Part shown: positions 16,808 to 25,141 of the stretch, one piece after another
Numbering within the stretch: position 1 is the stretch's first letter
How the letters are laid out: the number at the start of each line of letters is the position of its first letter
Assembly: GCA_024280995.1 (NCBI GenBank)
Contig: JAMXLM010000018.1
Span: 1 to 64,000, forward strand
From: Candidatus Dormiibacterota bacterium
Lineage (GTDB): Bacteria; Chloroflexota; Dormibacteria; Dormibacterales; Dormibacteraceae
Direction: 5' to 3'
DNA: 64,000 nt
Notes under the pieces: generated by a model
Told to the model about the DNA's origin: nothing
The model's database searches: none
What the model saw: only the letters and a program-made list of their open reading frames with translations
Position numbers and translations under genes: made by a program

Positions 16808-18514
16808 CTAACTGAGGCCGATGATCTCGCCGTTTTCGTCGATGTCGACCATGGTTGCGTTCGGCGTCGTCGGCAGGCCGGGCATGGTCCTCATCTCGCC
16901 GCAGATCGGGTAGATGAACCCCGCGCCGACCGACGCCCGCACCTCGCGCACGGGCAACACCCAGCCTGTGGGCGCTCCTTTCAGCTTCGGGTCGGAAGAG
17001 ATCGACAGGTGTGTCTTGGCGATGCACACCGGCAGCCTGCCGAAGCCGTTGGACTCGAAAGCGTCGAGCTGTCGCGCCGCCACCGGGTCGTACTCGACCC
17101 CGCGCGCGCCGTAGATGCGCAGCGCGATCGCCTCGATCTTCTCGCGCAGCGTCGCGGCGTCCTGGTACAGGAACTGGAAGGTGCTGGGCTCGTCGGCGGC
17201 CGCGGCCACCATCTCCGCCAGCTCGGTCGCGCCGGCGCCGCCGTCCACGAAGTTGTGGCACACGGCGGAGCGGACACCGAGGTGCTCGGCCAGCTCCCGG
17301 ATGGCGCGGTGCTCGGACGGGTGGTCGTCAGGAAACGCGTTGATCGCCACCACGGGCGTGACGCCATGGATCTGGATGTTCTCGACCTGCTTGCGCAGGT
17401 TCGCCGCGCCGGCCATGACGTCGTCGGGGTTTTCTTTCAACAGATCCTCGGGCAGCGGCCTTCCCGCGACGACGCGGTACTTGCCCGAGTGGACCTTCAG
17501 CGCGCGCACCGTGGCGACGACGACTGCGGCGTCGGGCGCGAGGCCCGACGTGCGGCACTTGATGTTGAAGAACCGCTCGGCGCCCATGTCGGCGCCGAAG
17601 CCGGCCTCGGTGACGAGAAAGTCGCCGCCGCGTATTCCGATCATGTCCGCGAGCACCGACGACGCGCCGTTGGCGATGTTGCCGAATGGCCCGGCGTGCA
17701 CGAGCACCGGCGTGTTCTCGAGCGTCTGGAGCAGGTTGGGCTTGATCGCGTCGCGCATGATCACCGTCATCGCGCCGCCGGCACGCAGGTCGTCGGCGGT
17801 GATCGGCTTGCCGTCTCGCGCCAGCCCGATGACCATCCGCCCGAGGCGCTTGCGCATGTCCTGCAGCGAGGTCGACAGCGCGAGCACGGCCATCACCTCA
17901 GAGGCGGCGGTGATGTCGAAGCCGGTCTGCCTGGTCACGCCGTCCTCCGGCGCACCCAGGCCGACGACCACGCTGCGCAGCACCCGGTCGCTGACGTCGA
18001 GCACCCGGCGCCACGTGATGCTGTGGAGGTCGATCGGGAACTCGCGCAGGCTGTGATGGATGTAGTTGTCGATCATCGCCGCGAGGAGGTTGTGGGCCGC
18101 GGTGACCGCGTGGAAGTCTCCGGTCAGGTGCAGGTTCAGCCGCTCCATCGGCACGACCTGGCTGTAACCGCCGCCCGCGGCGCCGCCCTTGATGCCAAAC
18201 GTGGGACCCATCGACGGCTGGCGGATCGCGACCGTCGCGCGCTTGCCGATCTTGCCGAGCGCGTCACCGAGGCCGACCGTGGTCGTGGTCTTGCCCTCGC
18301 CGAGCGTGGTGGGCGTGATCGCGGAGACGACGACGTACCGCGCCTTCGGCCGGCCGCTCAGCTCGTCGATCGCATCGAGCTTGATCTTCGCCAGGTCATG
18401 GCCATATGGCTCGAGCAGGTGAGGGCCGATGCCCATCTTCGCCGCGACGTCGGGCATCGGGATCAGGCGCGCTTTGCGCGCGATCTCGAGGTCGGTCGGA
18501 AACTCCACCTTCAT
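16808..18514 (-). CDS. fhs: formate--tetrahydrofolate ligase
   Basis: Formate-THF ligase makes 10-formyl-THF from formate, THF and ATP, the entry of formate into the folate one-carbon pool. The protein has 568 residues (family about 555-560). Visible signatures are the P-loop region TPTTLGEGKTTTTVGLGDAL near residue 70, RQPSMGPTFGIKGGAAGGGY near 100, and C-terminal GEMRTMPGLPTTPNA. ATG at 18514 is preferred over GTG at 18517 because GAGGTGG precedes it. It is a single gene; a cyclodeaminase/cyclohydrolase and a methyl-THF methyltransferase lie within 5 kb, and folD at 56.5 kb, giving a nearly complete formate-to-methyl-THF route except for the methylene-THF reductase. Confidence 0.95.
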   Translation of the reverse strand: MKVEFPTDLEIARKARLIPMPDVAAKMGIGPHLLEPYGHDLAKIKLDAIDELSGRPKARYVVVSAITPTTLGEGKTTTTVGLGDALGKIGKRATVAIRQPSMGPTFGIKGGAAGGGYSQVVPMERLNLHLTGDFHAVTAAHNLLAAMIDNYIHHSLREFPIDLHSITWRRVLDVSDRVLRSVVVGLGAPEDGVTRQTGFDITAASEVMAVLALSTSLQDMRKRLGRMVIGLARDGKPITADDLRAGGAMTVIMRDAIKPNLLQTLENTPVLVHAGPFGNIANGASSVLADMIGIRGGDFLVTEAGFGADMGAERFFNIKCRTSGLAPDAAVVVATVRALKVHSGKYRVVAGRPLPEDLLKENPDDVMAGAANLRKQVENIQIHGVTPVVAINAFPDDHPSEHRAIRELAEHLGVRSAVCHNFVDGGAGATELAEMVAAAADEPSTFQFLYQDAATLREKIEAIALRIYGARGVEYDPVAARQLDAFESNGFGRLPVCIAKTHLSISSDPKLKGAPTGWVLPVREVRASVGAGFIYPICGEMRTMPGLPTTPNATMVDIDENGEIIGLS

Positions 18515-18539
18515 CACACCACCTCGCGAGAAACGACGA

Positions 18540-19622
18540 TCAGGAGATTGCGGCGATCCAGTGAGCGGCGAGATACGTCCGCGCGTCGGCCATCTGACTC
18601 GTGGACATCAGCATCGGAGGAGCGTCGAGATTCGGCATGGTCAGGTCAGTCGGGGCAGGCCGCAGCAGCCGGATGAGAACAGGCGAGGCGCCTCCGTCCA
18701 TCAGGAGCTGCTGCCCTTCACTGGAGTAGAGATACTCCTCCCACAATCGAGCCGACGCCGGGTGAGGCGCGTCCTTGTTGATGGCCTGCGCAAAGTAGTA
18801 GCCGAGCGTCGGATAGGTCGGGATGAACGTGCGCCACGCCGGGTTGATCCGCAGGTACTGCGACGCTTCGAAGTCCCAGTCGAACACGACGGGTGTCGTG
18901 CCGTTCTTGACCGTGGCGAGCGTGGCCAGAGAGAAGTTGAGCTTGCCGGCCAGCCGTAGCGAGTGGAAGTAGTCGACTCCGTTGCTGACGTCGCCCAACG
19001 GCCCCGTCTGCGCGAGGTTCGCCATCATCACGGCGTACAGGCCCGCGTCGCTCTTGCTCGGTTCGCCCTTGAGTGCGACCTTGGCCGGGAATGCGGGGTT
19101 CAGCAGGTCCTGCATCGACGTGATCGCCGGGACCTTGCTGGAGTCGTAACCGATCGACATGTAGCCGCCGTAATCCTGGGTCCACCGGCCGGTCGGGTCC
19201 TTCTGGTTGATGTAGACCTGGTCCCACGTCGCGACCTCGTAGGGCGCGAACCTGTCAGGGTTGGCGGCCGCGACCTCGGTCCGCAGGTCGAAGACGTCCG
19301 GCGCGTCGCCGCTCCGGCCCATCCGTTTGGCCGTGTCCAGCTCTTGCTGGCTTCCGGCCGTCGGATCGGCCGACACGACCGAGATTCCATACCGTGCGTG
19401 GAACCCGTCGATCAGGGCCCCGTAGTTGGCCCACTCGCGCGGCAGCCCGATGACGTCAAGCCTGCCCTCCGCCCGGGCCCTCGCGACCAGCGCGCTCATG
19501 CCGCCGCAGGCTTTTGCGGTCTGGGCCGAGGCGGCGTTGGAGCACGGCGTGGCCTGCTGGTTGCCTGTGCTGCAAGCGGCCAGGCTCAGACATACGGCTC
19601 CGGCGATGGCGAATCGGATCAT
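18540..19622 (-). CDS. extracellular solute-binding lipoprotein (iron/polyamine ABC type)
   Basis: The 360-residue protein starts MIRFAIAGAVCLSLAACSTG, a type II signal peptide with lipobox LAAC (Cys17). The mature part has the periplasmic binding protein pattern of the extracellular solute-binding family 1 / ferric or polyamine group: an early GLPREWANYGALIDGFHARYG strand-helix, VVSADPTAGSQQE, WTQDYGGYMSIGYDSSKVP and VVFDWDFEAS. Ligand is unknown. No cognate permease or ATPase gene is next to it, so it is an orphan binding protein. A TAGGCT hexamer on the minus strand about 12 bases before the ATG may be its -10. Confidence 0.82.
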   Translation of the reverse strand: MIRFAIAGAVCLSLAACSTGNQQATPCSNAASAQTAKACGGMSALVARARAEGRLDVIGLPREWANYGALIDGFHARYGISVVSADPTAGSQQELDTAKRMGRSGDAPDVFDLRTEVAAANPDRFAPYEVATWDQVYINQKDPTGRWTQDYGGYMSIGYDSSKVPAITSMQDLLNPAFPAKVALKGEPSKSDAGLYAVMMANLAQTGPLGDVSNGVDYFHSLRLAGKLNFSLATLATVKNGTTPVVFDWDFEASQYLRINPAWRTFIPTYPTLGYYFAQAINKDAPHPASARLWEEYLYSSEGQQLLMDGGASPVLIRLLRPAPTDLTMPNLDAPPMLMSTSQMADARTYLAAHWIAAIS

Positions 19623-19686
19623 TCGATCGTCGGTAGCCTAGACGCCGGAACGCGGCCCGGAGCCCCGTTACATCTAATTCCCGGCG

Positions 19687-20514
19687 GTGAGATATATGGA
19701 GACGGTCCTGTCCTCGCGCACGCGCGAGGTAGCGATCTCGAACGAGCGACCCTTCGCGATCATCGGCGAACGCATCAATCCCACGGGACGCAGGGTCCTC
19801 GAGGCGGAGATGAAGGCGGGCGTCATGGACCGCGTGCGGGCCGACGCCGCCGCCCAGGCGCGGGCGGGCGCCGTGGTGCTCGACGTCAACGCCGGCATTC
19901 CCGGAGTCGACGAGCCGGCGCTTCTCGCGGCCACGATTCGCGCGGTGATGGAGGTAAGCGACGCCCCGCTGTGCATCGACTCGTCGAGCATCGAGGCGCT
20001 CGCGGCGGGGCTGGCGGTCTACGAAGGCAAGCCGCTGGTGAACTCTGTGAACGCCGAGGAGGACCGGATGGAACGCATCTTTCCCCTGGTCAAGAAGTAC
20101 GGCGCTGCAGTCGTCGGTATGACCAGCGACGAAACCGGGATCTCGATGATGCCGTCCGAGCGCCTGGAGCTCGCCCGGCGAATCGTCAACCGGGCGATGG
20201 ACCACGGCATCGAGCCAGAGGACGTGATCATCGACCCCATCGCGCTGAGCACCGCGGCGGGCCGGAGCTACAGCGCGGTCACGCTCGAGACGATCCGCCT
20301 CGTCCGCGACGAGCTCGGCTGCAACATCACATGCGGACTTTCCAACGTGTCGTTCGGGATGAGCGGCAGGGCCGCTGTGAACGCGGCATTCCTCCCCAAG
20401 GCGATGGAGGCCGGCCTTACATGCGCCATCGCCAACCCGCTGGAGCCGGAGGTGTGGAACGCCGTTTTCGCCGGGGATCTAGTGTTGGGGCGGGAACGCC
20501 GCGATACCAAATGA
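19687..20514 (+). CDS. methyltetrahydrofolate methyltransferase (pterin-binding, AcsE/MeTr-like)
   Basis: The 275-residue protein is a pterin-binding TIM barrel. It contains FAIIGERINPTGRRVLE near residue 22, AGAVVLDVNAGIPGVDE near 58 and PLCIDSS near 95, the folate-binding signatures of methyl-THF:corrinoid methyltransferases (AcsE/MeTr, and the MetH folate module), and CGLSNVSFGMSGRAAVNAAF near 220. It would move a methyl group from methyl-THF to a cob(I)alamin protein. Dihydropteroate synthase is less likely because these motifs are the MeTr version. No corrinoid protein or acetyl-CoA synthase gene is visible. GTG start; the neighbours fhs and fchA-like gene share the folate theme. Overlaps the next ATG by 4 bases. 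Confidence 0.82.
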   Translation: MRYMETVLSSRTREVAISNERPFAIIGERINPTGRRVLEAEMKAGVMDRVRADAAAQARAGAVVLDVNAGIPGVDEPALLAATIRAVMEVSDAPLCIDSSSIEALAAGLAVYEGKPLVNSVNAEEDRMERIFPLVKKYGAAVVGMTSDETGISMMPSERLELARRIVNRAMDHGIEPEDVIIDPIALSTAAGRSYSAVTLETIRLVRDELGCNITCGLSNVSFGMSGRAAVNAAFLPKAMEAGLTCAIANPLEPEVWNAVFAGDLVLGRERRDTK

Positions 20515-20960
20515 ACGAATTCATCCTCGATGACCTGATGAACAGCCAGCAGATCGTGATCGCGATGCTGCGCATATCGGCCGAGGACCCGTCGGCGCGT
20601 GTTGGTGCGTGGGACCTGCGCGACATCGCCGCTCACCTGGCGGCGAGCGAGCGCGACTGCTATGTGCCCCGGATCCGCGCCATCGCCGCGGGCGAGGATC
20701 CGTCGTTCGGGGTGTTCACGAATGACGACACCGACTTCAGCGGGATCCACCTCGACGACGCGCTGGAGGAGTGGATCGCGACTCGGACGATGTTGATCGG
20801 GTACGTGAGGACTCTCGACGAGGATCAGCGGACGGAGCTGACGGGCCACCACGAGAAGCACGGTCATGTGACGGTGGACGGCTATCTCGAGATCGCCCTG
20901 AAGCACGACCGGGACCACCTTTCAGGTCTGGAGCGCCTAGCCGGCGAACTGACTCACTAG
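20511..20960 (+). CDS. DinB-family protein
   Basis: This 149-residue, all-helical protein resembles the DinB/YfiT-like four-helix bundle. It has the WDLRDIAAHLAASERD histidine helix typical of the family's first metal ligand, and HVTVDGYLEIALKHDRDHLS near the C-terminus containing the other two histidines (HDRDH). DinB proteins are putative metal-dependent transferases that use thiols such as bacillithiol or mycothiol. The ATG overlaps the methyltransferase stop by 4 bases. The 3' half is overlapped antisense for 224 bases by the tail of the convergent cyclodeaminase reading frame. Confidence 0.75.
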   Translation: MNEFILDDLMNSQQIVIAMLRISAEDPSARVGAWDLRDIAAHLAASERDCYVPRIRAIAAGEDPSFGVFTNDDTDFSGIHLDDALEEWIATRTMLIGYVRTLDEDQRTELTGHHEKHGHVTVDGYLEIALKHDRDHLSGLERLAGELTH

Positions 20961-21471
20961 CGTCGCGCATCATCTGCAGCGCCTCGCCGAGGCGCGCGTC
21001 GGCGATGGTGGCACCGAGATTGACCTGGACCATCATCGCGGTGGCCGAGATCGCGGCGTGGGCAAGGATGGCGGCCGTGGTGGCGTCCGGGCGCAGGTTC
21101 TGATTCCCGGCGGCGGCGAGCTCGTGCGCGAGCTCGACCACGTCCACCGCGGCACGCTCGATCCGGAGCGGCACGTCGACGGTCAGCGACCACGCCTCCT
21201 CGACGCCCACTTTGTCGCGACGGGCCTTGATGTAGCCGAGGTATGCGTGCGCGTCGTGCTCGATCAGGTCCTCGGCGCGAACGCGGAGATTGTGCGCGCG
21301 CTCTTGCGCGCTCGCCGCTCCATCCCACCGCTGGGCGGACAGCCTCGCGGTCTTCTCCAGCAACGCCGCGGCGAGCGCAACCGTGGCCGCCGCCGCGGAG
21401 CCGCCCGCGGGTGCAGGCTCGCCCGAAGCCAGGGCCTCGAGCAGGCCGTCAAGCCTCGACTCACTCCCCAC
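20737..21471 (-). CDS. fchA: formimido-/methenyl-THF cyclodeaminase/cyclohydrolase (FchA-like) with abnormal C-terminal tail
   Basis: Residues 1-173 match the all-helical FTCD cyclodeaminase/FchA family: LLEALASGEPAPAGGSAAAA, AYLGYIKARR, ERAAVDVVELAHELAAAGNQ and ATTAAILAHAAI. FchA releases 10-formyl/methenyl-THF and fits beside fhs. The family normally ends near residue 200. Here, after MMRDASESVRRLG, the frame continues for about 70 Arg/Ser/Pro-rich residues that are simply the antisense of the DinB gene. Stop codons TAG and TGA lie in the other frames exactly at the junction (near 20957), so a small indel may have removed the original stop. The core is certain; the native end is probably near 20955. 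Confidence 0.8.
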   Translation of the reverse strand: MGSESRLDGLLEALASGEPAPAGGSAAAATVALAAALLEKTARLSAQRWDGAASAQERAHNLRVRAEDLIEHDAHAYLGYIKARRDKVGVEEAWSLTVDVPLRIERAAVDVVELAHELAAAGNQNLRPDATTAAILAHAAISATAMMVQVNLGATIADARLGEALQMMRDASESVRRLGAPDLKGGPGRASGRSRDSRPPSHDRASRGGPSAPSADPRRESSRTRSTSSESRSTPPARRRGGSR

Positions 21472-21566
21472 CGACCTCTACTTTGCGCCTTACCCCGAAC
21501 TCGTGCGCCTCGAGGTTTGATCGTGAGGACGGTGTGGTAACGTAGTCGTTGCCCATTGGGGTGCTA

Positions 21567-21584
21567 GGTCCTCGCCAGAGGACC
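21567..21584 (+). repeat. perfect inverted repeat upstream of the helicase gene
   Basis: GGTCCTC (21567-21573) and GAGGACC (21578-21584) form a 7-bp stem with a GCCA loop. It lies in the 177-base gap before the helicase start at 21649 and after the divergent cyclodeaminase start. No T-run follows, so it may be an operator or leader structure rather than a terminator. A TTGACTTGA stretch follows it. Confidence 0.35.
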
Positions 21585-21648
21585 CCACTTAACTTGACTT
21601 GATCCTAATCGCACGTCTCGCCCGTACCACTGCCAAGGCTCACCCGGC

Positions 21649-24072
21649 ATGAGCACGCCCATGCTCGGTGACGTCCTTCCGCTCTGGAACCCCGAGATCC
21701 CGGGGGAGGAGATCCAGACCGGCCGGCTTGGCATCCGTGTCCGCCCAGGAACGCCCGCCGCGGCAAAGGTGACGGCCCTCGAGGCTCACGGAGGGGCGGA
21801 GCTGCTGCGCCAGGTGCTCCAGGAGCAGAAGCTCATCGACGGCACCTACACGATCGTCAAGCCGGAAAAGCCGCTCGAGTTCATCGGCCAGGTGAGCTCG
21901 ACGCTCCTGACCGGGAAGCTCGGACGGACGCCCATGGGCCTGGCCCTCGAGATCACCGACTGGCAGGAGCTGGAAGGCACCTACGAGATGGAGAAGAACC
22001 GCCTGCGGCTCCGATTCCAGGAGCTGCACGTGGTCAAGGAGTGGGACGGCGACCTCGAAGGCTTCACGGCCATAGTCCTGCGTGAGCAGGCCAAGTCGCA
22101 CCCGCTGCTCGACTCGACGATGCGCTTCATCGAGCACCTCCGGGACTACCGGGAGAAGCTCGCCGAGGCGGCCGTCAGGCGCTACGAGGCGACGGAGCAG
22201 TGGATCGAGTGCCCGAAATGCGAGACCGAGGTGCCGACCTCCAACGGCATCCACTGCCCCAACTGCGGCGAGGACATGCGGGGCGGCGAATACGTACGGG
22301 CGATCCTCCACCTGGTCGACGACGCCGACGGCCGGATCTACCGCGGCATCGATTCCCTGACCGTCCGCTCCGCCGGGTTCCCCGAGTACCGCGGCATGGC
22401 CCTCGACAGGATCCAGGGCTCAAACCTGTGGGTCAGCTTCCGCCGCTACGACCCGCTGCCGGACGAGGGCATCGTCCTGCCGACCGCCAGCGTGGAGATG
22501 TTCGAGGCGCAGCGGTCCTGCATCCGCCAGCTCCAGATCGGCAGCCCCCGCACCGGGTCTCTTGCCGCGGAGCTCGCGGACACGGGCTGGCTCGGCACCC
22601 CGCCGCGGGTCGCCCTGGACGGCAAGCGGGCGCATCACCTGCCCGACCCGAACGAGGAGCAGGCGGAGGCCGTCGCTCGGGTCATGGGCATGCGGCCCGG
22701 CCAGCTCTACCTCATCCAGGGCCCGCCGGGCACAGGCAAGACGACCGCCATAGTCGAGTCGATCCGGCGCATCCTCGGCCGCAACCCGAACTCATCGATC
22801 CTCCTCTCGTCCCACTCCAACGACGCCGTCGACACCGGCCAGGAGCGCCTGCTCGGCTTCTCGCACGTCCGCCAGGCCCGGATCGCAGAGCCCGGCAAGG
22901 TGCCCCGGCGGCTGCGGCCGACGCTGGTCGAAGGCGACGACCTCGAGAGCTACAACCTCGTCGCCGGCACCGTCAACCGCCTGACCATCGACTCGCGGCT
23001 GCGCTTCAAGGTGTTCGACTGGTTGATCCTCGACGAGGCCAACAAGGTCCGCGCCAACGAGGCGCTGGCGGTGATGCCGCTGGCGAAGCGCTGGGTGATG
23101 ATCGGCGACCTCAACCAGCTGCCGCCGGTGATGGAGGAGGCCGCGTCCACGTTCCAGATCTCCAACCCGCTCGACGAGATGGTGCGCGACGACTCCTTCT
23201 ACGGCTGGATCTGGGACAAGGTTCCACAGGGCTCCCGCATCCTGCTGCCGCGCCAGTACCGCATGCGCGAGCCGATCGGCCGGGTGGTGTCGGACCTGTT
23301 CTACGAGGGCAAGCTCATCCACGAATCGCCGCACCCGCGCATGCCGTTGCCCTGGCCGTTCGACCGTGAGCTGGTCTGGGTCGACACCGGCGCGCAGGAC
23401 GAGTACCGCGACGCGCAGCGGTCGGTCGCCAACGAGTTCGAGGTCGCCCTGAGCAAGGACATCACGTCGATCATCCGGCGGCGGGTGCGCAAGGCCAAGC
23501 TCGCGGTGATCGCGATGTACAACTCCCAGGTCAACCGGCTTCAGAGCGCGTTGAAGGGCATCGTTCCCCCAGACGACATCGAGTCCGTCGACGCTTTCGA
23601 GGGTCGCGAGTCGGACGGCGTGATCCTGTCCCTCGTGCGCTCCAACGACCGCGCCGCGATCGGATTCTTGAACGACCCCAACCGCGTCAACGTCGCGATC
23701 TCGCGCGCCAAGAAGCTGCTGGTCATCGTCGGCGACTCCAAGACTGTGATCGGGGGCGCCCCGGAGCTGTTCGGCCCTCTGTTCGAGCACGCCAAAGAGG
23801 AAGGCCTGGTGGCCGGCGTTGGCGCGGTCGTCACGGCATGCCAGCGCGTCGGCATCCGCTCCCAGGTCCAGCGGCTCTCCCGGCCGCATCGAGGCGACCG
23901 GCGGGCGCGGAGGCGCCGCCGTGGCCAGCGTCCTGGGGAACCGGGGACCAACGGCGAGGCGGCCATGTCGCACAACGGGACCGAGGCAGCCGAAGCGGCG
24001 GCCGGCGACGAACCGGTCTCGAACGGGGCCGGCGAGGCGCCGGCAATCGAATCGCCTAGCGAGGCTGAATAG
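21649..24072 (+). CDS. SF1B (Dna2/NAM7-like) helicase with internal zinc ribbon
   Basis: The protein has 807 residues. The N-terminal 330 residues are unrecognised except for a zinc ribbon at about 187-210 (CPKCETEVPTSNGIHCPNC). The motor follows: Walker A GPPGTGKTT near 358, Walker B LILDEAN near 465 (most relatives have DEAA/DEAS), QLPPVMEEA near 490, QYRMREPIG near 540, ESVDAFEGRESDGVILSLVR near 650 and RVNVAISRAKKLLVIVGD near 680. This is the UPF1/Dna2-like order. The last 80 residues are a low-complexity Arg then Ala/Glu/Gly-rich tail. Role in DNA or RNA metabolism is likely; no nuclease domain is visible. It stands alone between two unrelated genes. Confidence 0.85.
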   Translation: MSTPMLGDVLPLWNPEIPGEEIQTGRLGIRVRPGTPAAAKVTALEAHGGAELLRQVLQEQKLIDGTYTIVKPEKPLEFIGQVSSTLLTGKLGRTPMGLALEITDWQELEGTYEMEKNRLRLRFQELHVVKEWDGDLEGFTAIVLREQAKSHPLLDSTMRFIEHLRDYREKLAEAAVRRYEATEQWIECPKCETEVPTSNGIHCPNCGEDMRGGEYVRAILHLVDDADGRIYRGIDSLTVRSAGFPEYRGMALDRIQGSNLWVSFRRYDPLPDEGIVLPTASVEMFEAQRSCIRQLQIGSPRTGSLAAELADTGWLGTPPRVALDGKRAHHLPDPNEEQAEAVARVMGMRPGQLYLIQGPPGTGKTTAIVESIRRILGRNPNSSILLSSHSNDAVDTGQERLLGFSHVRQARIAEPGKVPRRLRPTLVEGDDLESYNLVAGTVNRLTIDSRLRFKVFDWLILDEANKVRANEALAVMPLAKRWVMIGDLNQLPPVMEEAASTFQISNPLDEMVRDDSFYGWIWDKVPQGSRILLPRQYRMREPIGRVVSDLFYEGKLIHESPHPRMPLPWPFDRELVWVDTGAQDEYRDAQRSVANEFEVALSKDITSIIRRRVRKAKLAVIAMYNSQVNRLQSALKGIVPPDDIESVDAFEGRESDGVILSLVRSNDRAAIGFLNDPNRVNVAISRAKKLLVIVGDSKTVIGGAPELFGPLFEHAKEEGLVAGVGAVVTACQRVGIRSQVQRLSRPHRGDRRARRRRRGQRPGEPGTNGEAAMSHNGTEAAEAAAGDEPVSNGAGEAPAIESPSEAE

Positions 24073-24138
24073 CCCGGCCTGCGGCCAGCGCTGCGGGCGG
24101 ATCTTCGCTATTGGGGACCGGTCGGCAGGCCCCGTCGT

Positions 24139-24144
24139 TAAGCT
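24139..24144 (+). promoter_or_regulatory. -10 hexamer of HIT gene
   Basis: TAAGCT ends 9 bases before the GTG at 24154 and there is no Shine-Dalgarno site, which suggests a leaderless transcript. No convincing -35 is visible. Confidence 0.4.
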
Positions 24145-24153
24145 CTTCGCTTT

Positions 24154-24594
24154 GTGAGCGACCAGTGCGTGTTCTGCGAGATCGTCGGAGGCACCGCGCC
24201 GGCGAGCTTCGTCTACCAGGACGACACCGTCGTGGCGTTCATGGACATCCAGCCGATCACGAAGGGTCACATGCTCGTCATGCCGCGAGAGCACGCCGTG
24301 CTGATGACGGATTCGAACGAGACGGTCGCGATGCGGACCTTTCGGGTCGCGCGCCGGCTGGCGACCGTGGCACGCCACACCCTCGGCGCAAGCGGCATCA
24401 ACATCATCGTCATGGACGGCGAGGCCGCCTATCAGGACGTGCCCCACTTCCACGTCCACGTAATTCCCCGCTACCCGGGCGACGGCTTCGGGCTCACGTT
24501 CCCCGACACCTACGAGAACAAGCCGGCGCGTGCGCAGCTGGACGCGATCGCGACGGCGCTGAGCAACGCGGCGTCTCCCGCTCCAACCGCCTGA
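24154..24594 (+). CDS. HIT-family nucleotide hydrolase/transferase
   Basis: The 146-residue protein starts CVFCEIVGGTAPA (Hint/HIT N-terminus with paired cysteines C5 and C8 that may hold zinc) and has the catalytic histidine triad HFHVHVIPR near residue 108, preceded by INIIVMDGEAAYQDVP. HIT proteins cleave nucleoside phosphoramidates or dinucleoside polyphosphates. Length is usual for the Hint/Fhit-like branch. Start GTG with a TAAGCT hexamer 9 bases upstream. It stands alone between the helicase gene and a convergent lipoprotein gene. Confidence 0.92.
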   Translation: MSDQCVFCEIVGGTAPASFVYQDDTVVAFMDIQPITKGHMLVMPREHAVLMTDSNETVAMRTFRVARRLATVARHTLGASGINIIVMDGEAAYQDVPHFHVHVIPRYPGDGFGLTFPDTYENKPARAQLDAIATALSNAASPAPTA

Positions 24595-24626
24595 ACCCCG
24601 GATAGTCGCGACCAACCGAGCTTTTC

Positions 24627-24652
24627 CCGGACCGACAACGCGGATGGTCCGG
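24627..24652. terminator. inverted repeat between convergent genes, possible terminator
   Basis: CCGGACC (24627-24633) and GGTCCGG (24646-24652) can pair as a perfect 7-bp stem with a 12-base loop between the HIT and lipoprotein genes. Neither strand has a clear T-run after it, so termination by this hairpin is only suggested by its position. Confidence 0.35.
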
Positions 24653-24668
24653 ACTGTCCGTGGCCGGG

Positions 24669-25079
24669 TCAGCGGGTGACGGTCACCTTCAGCGTGTAGA
24701 GCGCCACGTACATCGGGCAGGCTGCGTTGGGCGGGCACTTCGGCGCGGCGGTGGCGGTGACCGTGGCCGTTCCGGACCTCAGCGCCTGGAAGGCCGCGAG
24801 CGTGACGCCGACCGGCGCCGTCGCCCTTGTGTCGACGACGGGCGCGAGCACGGTGGGGTCACTCGACTTGACGTTCGTCCAGCTGGACATCCCGTTCGAG
24901 GAATGGAGCACGAGCTCGAGCCTCTGACCCACGCGCACAGACGCGGTGTGGACCTGCTCGGTAGCGGTGACCTGCGCACTCGCGGAGGGCGATGGCGATG
25001 GGTTCGAGCCCAAGCCGGCATAGCGGCCGCAGCCTGCAAGAAGCAGGCAGATCGTGGCGGCAAGGAGAACCTTCCTCAC
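24669..25079 (-). CDS. small lipoprotein with chagasin-like (I42) domain
   Basis: The 136-residue protein has a lipoprotein signal peptide, MRKVLLAATICLLLAGCGRY (Cys17), then a Ser/Pro linker. Residues about 40-136 read like the beta-rich chagasin/I42 cysteine-protease-inhibitor fold: VRVGQRLELVLHSSNGMSSW near 47, FQALRSGTATVTA near 95, and a final LKVTVTR strand. Two cysteines (KCPPNAACP) form a likely disulfide loop. Function as protease inhibitor is only a fold-based suggestion. GTG start. It is divergent from a secreted propeller-like gene at 25142. Confidence 0.6.
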   Translation of the reverse strand: MRKVLLAATICLLLAGCGRYAGLGSNPSPSPSASAQVTATEQVHTASVRVGQRLELVLHSSNGMSSWTNVKSSDPTVLAPVVDTRATAPVGVTLAAFQALRSGTATVTATAAPKCPPNAACPMYVALYTLKVTVTR

Positions 25080-25126
25080 ACCAGTGACGGAAACGCGGCT
25101 CTCACCGTTCGGGTAACTGGTGAAGG

Positions 25127-25132
25127 TAGGAT
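25127..25132 (+). promoter_or_regulatory. -10 hexamer before secreted protein gene
   Basis: TAGGAT ends 9 bases before the GTG at 25142 with no ribosome site, which again fits a leaderless transcript. Confidence 0.4.
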
Positions 25133-25141
25133 TGGCGGCTC

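Noticed and set aside
17009..18676. A 555-codon open frame on the plus strand, antisense to fhs
   Set aside because: It is His/Arg/Asp-rich shadow translation of a strongly conserved gene; G+C-rich third positions remove stops from the antisense frame.
22792..24738. A 648-codon open frame on the minus strand under the UPF1-like helicase and HIT genes
   Set aside because: Composition is typical of antisense shadow and it crosses two well-supported genes.
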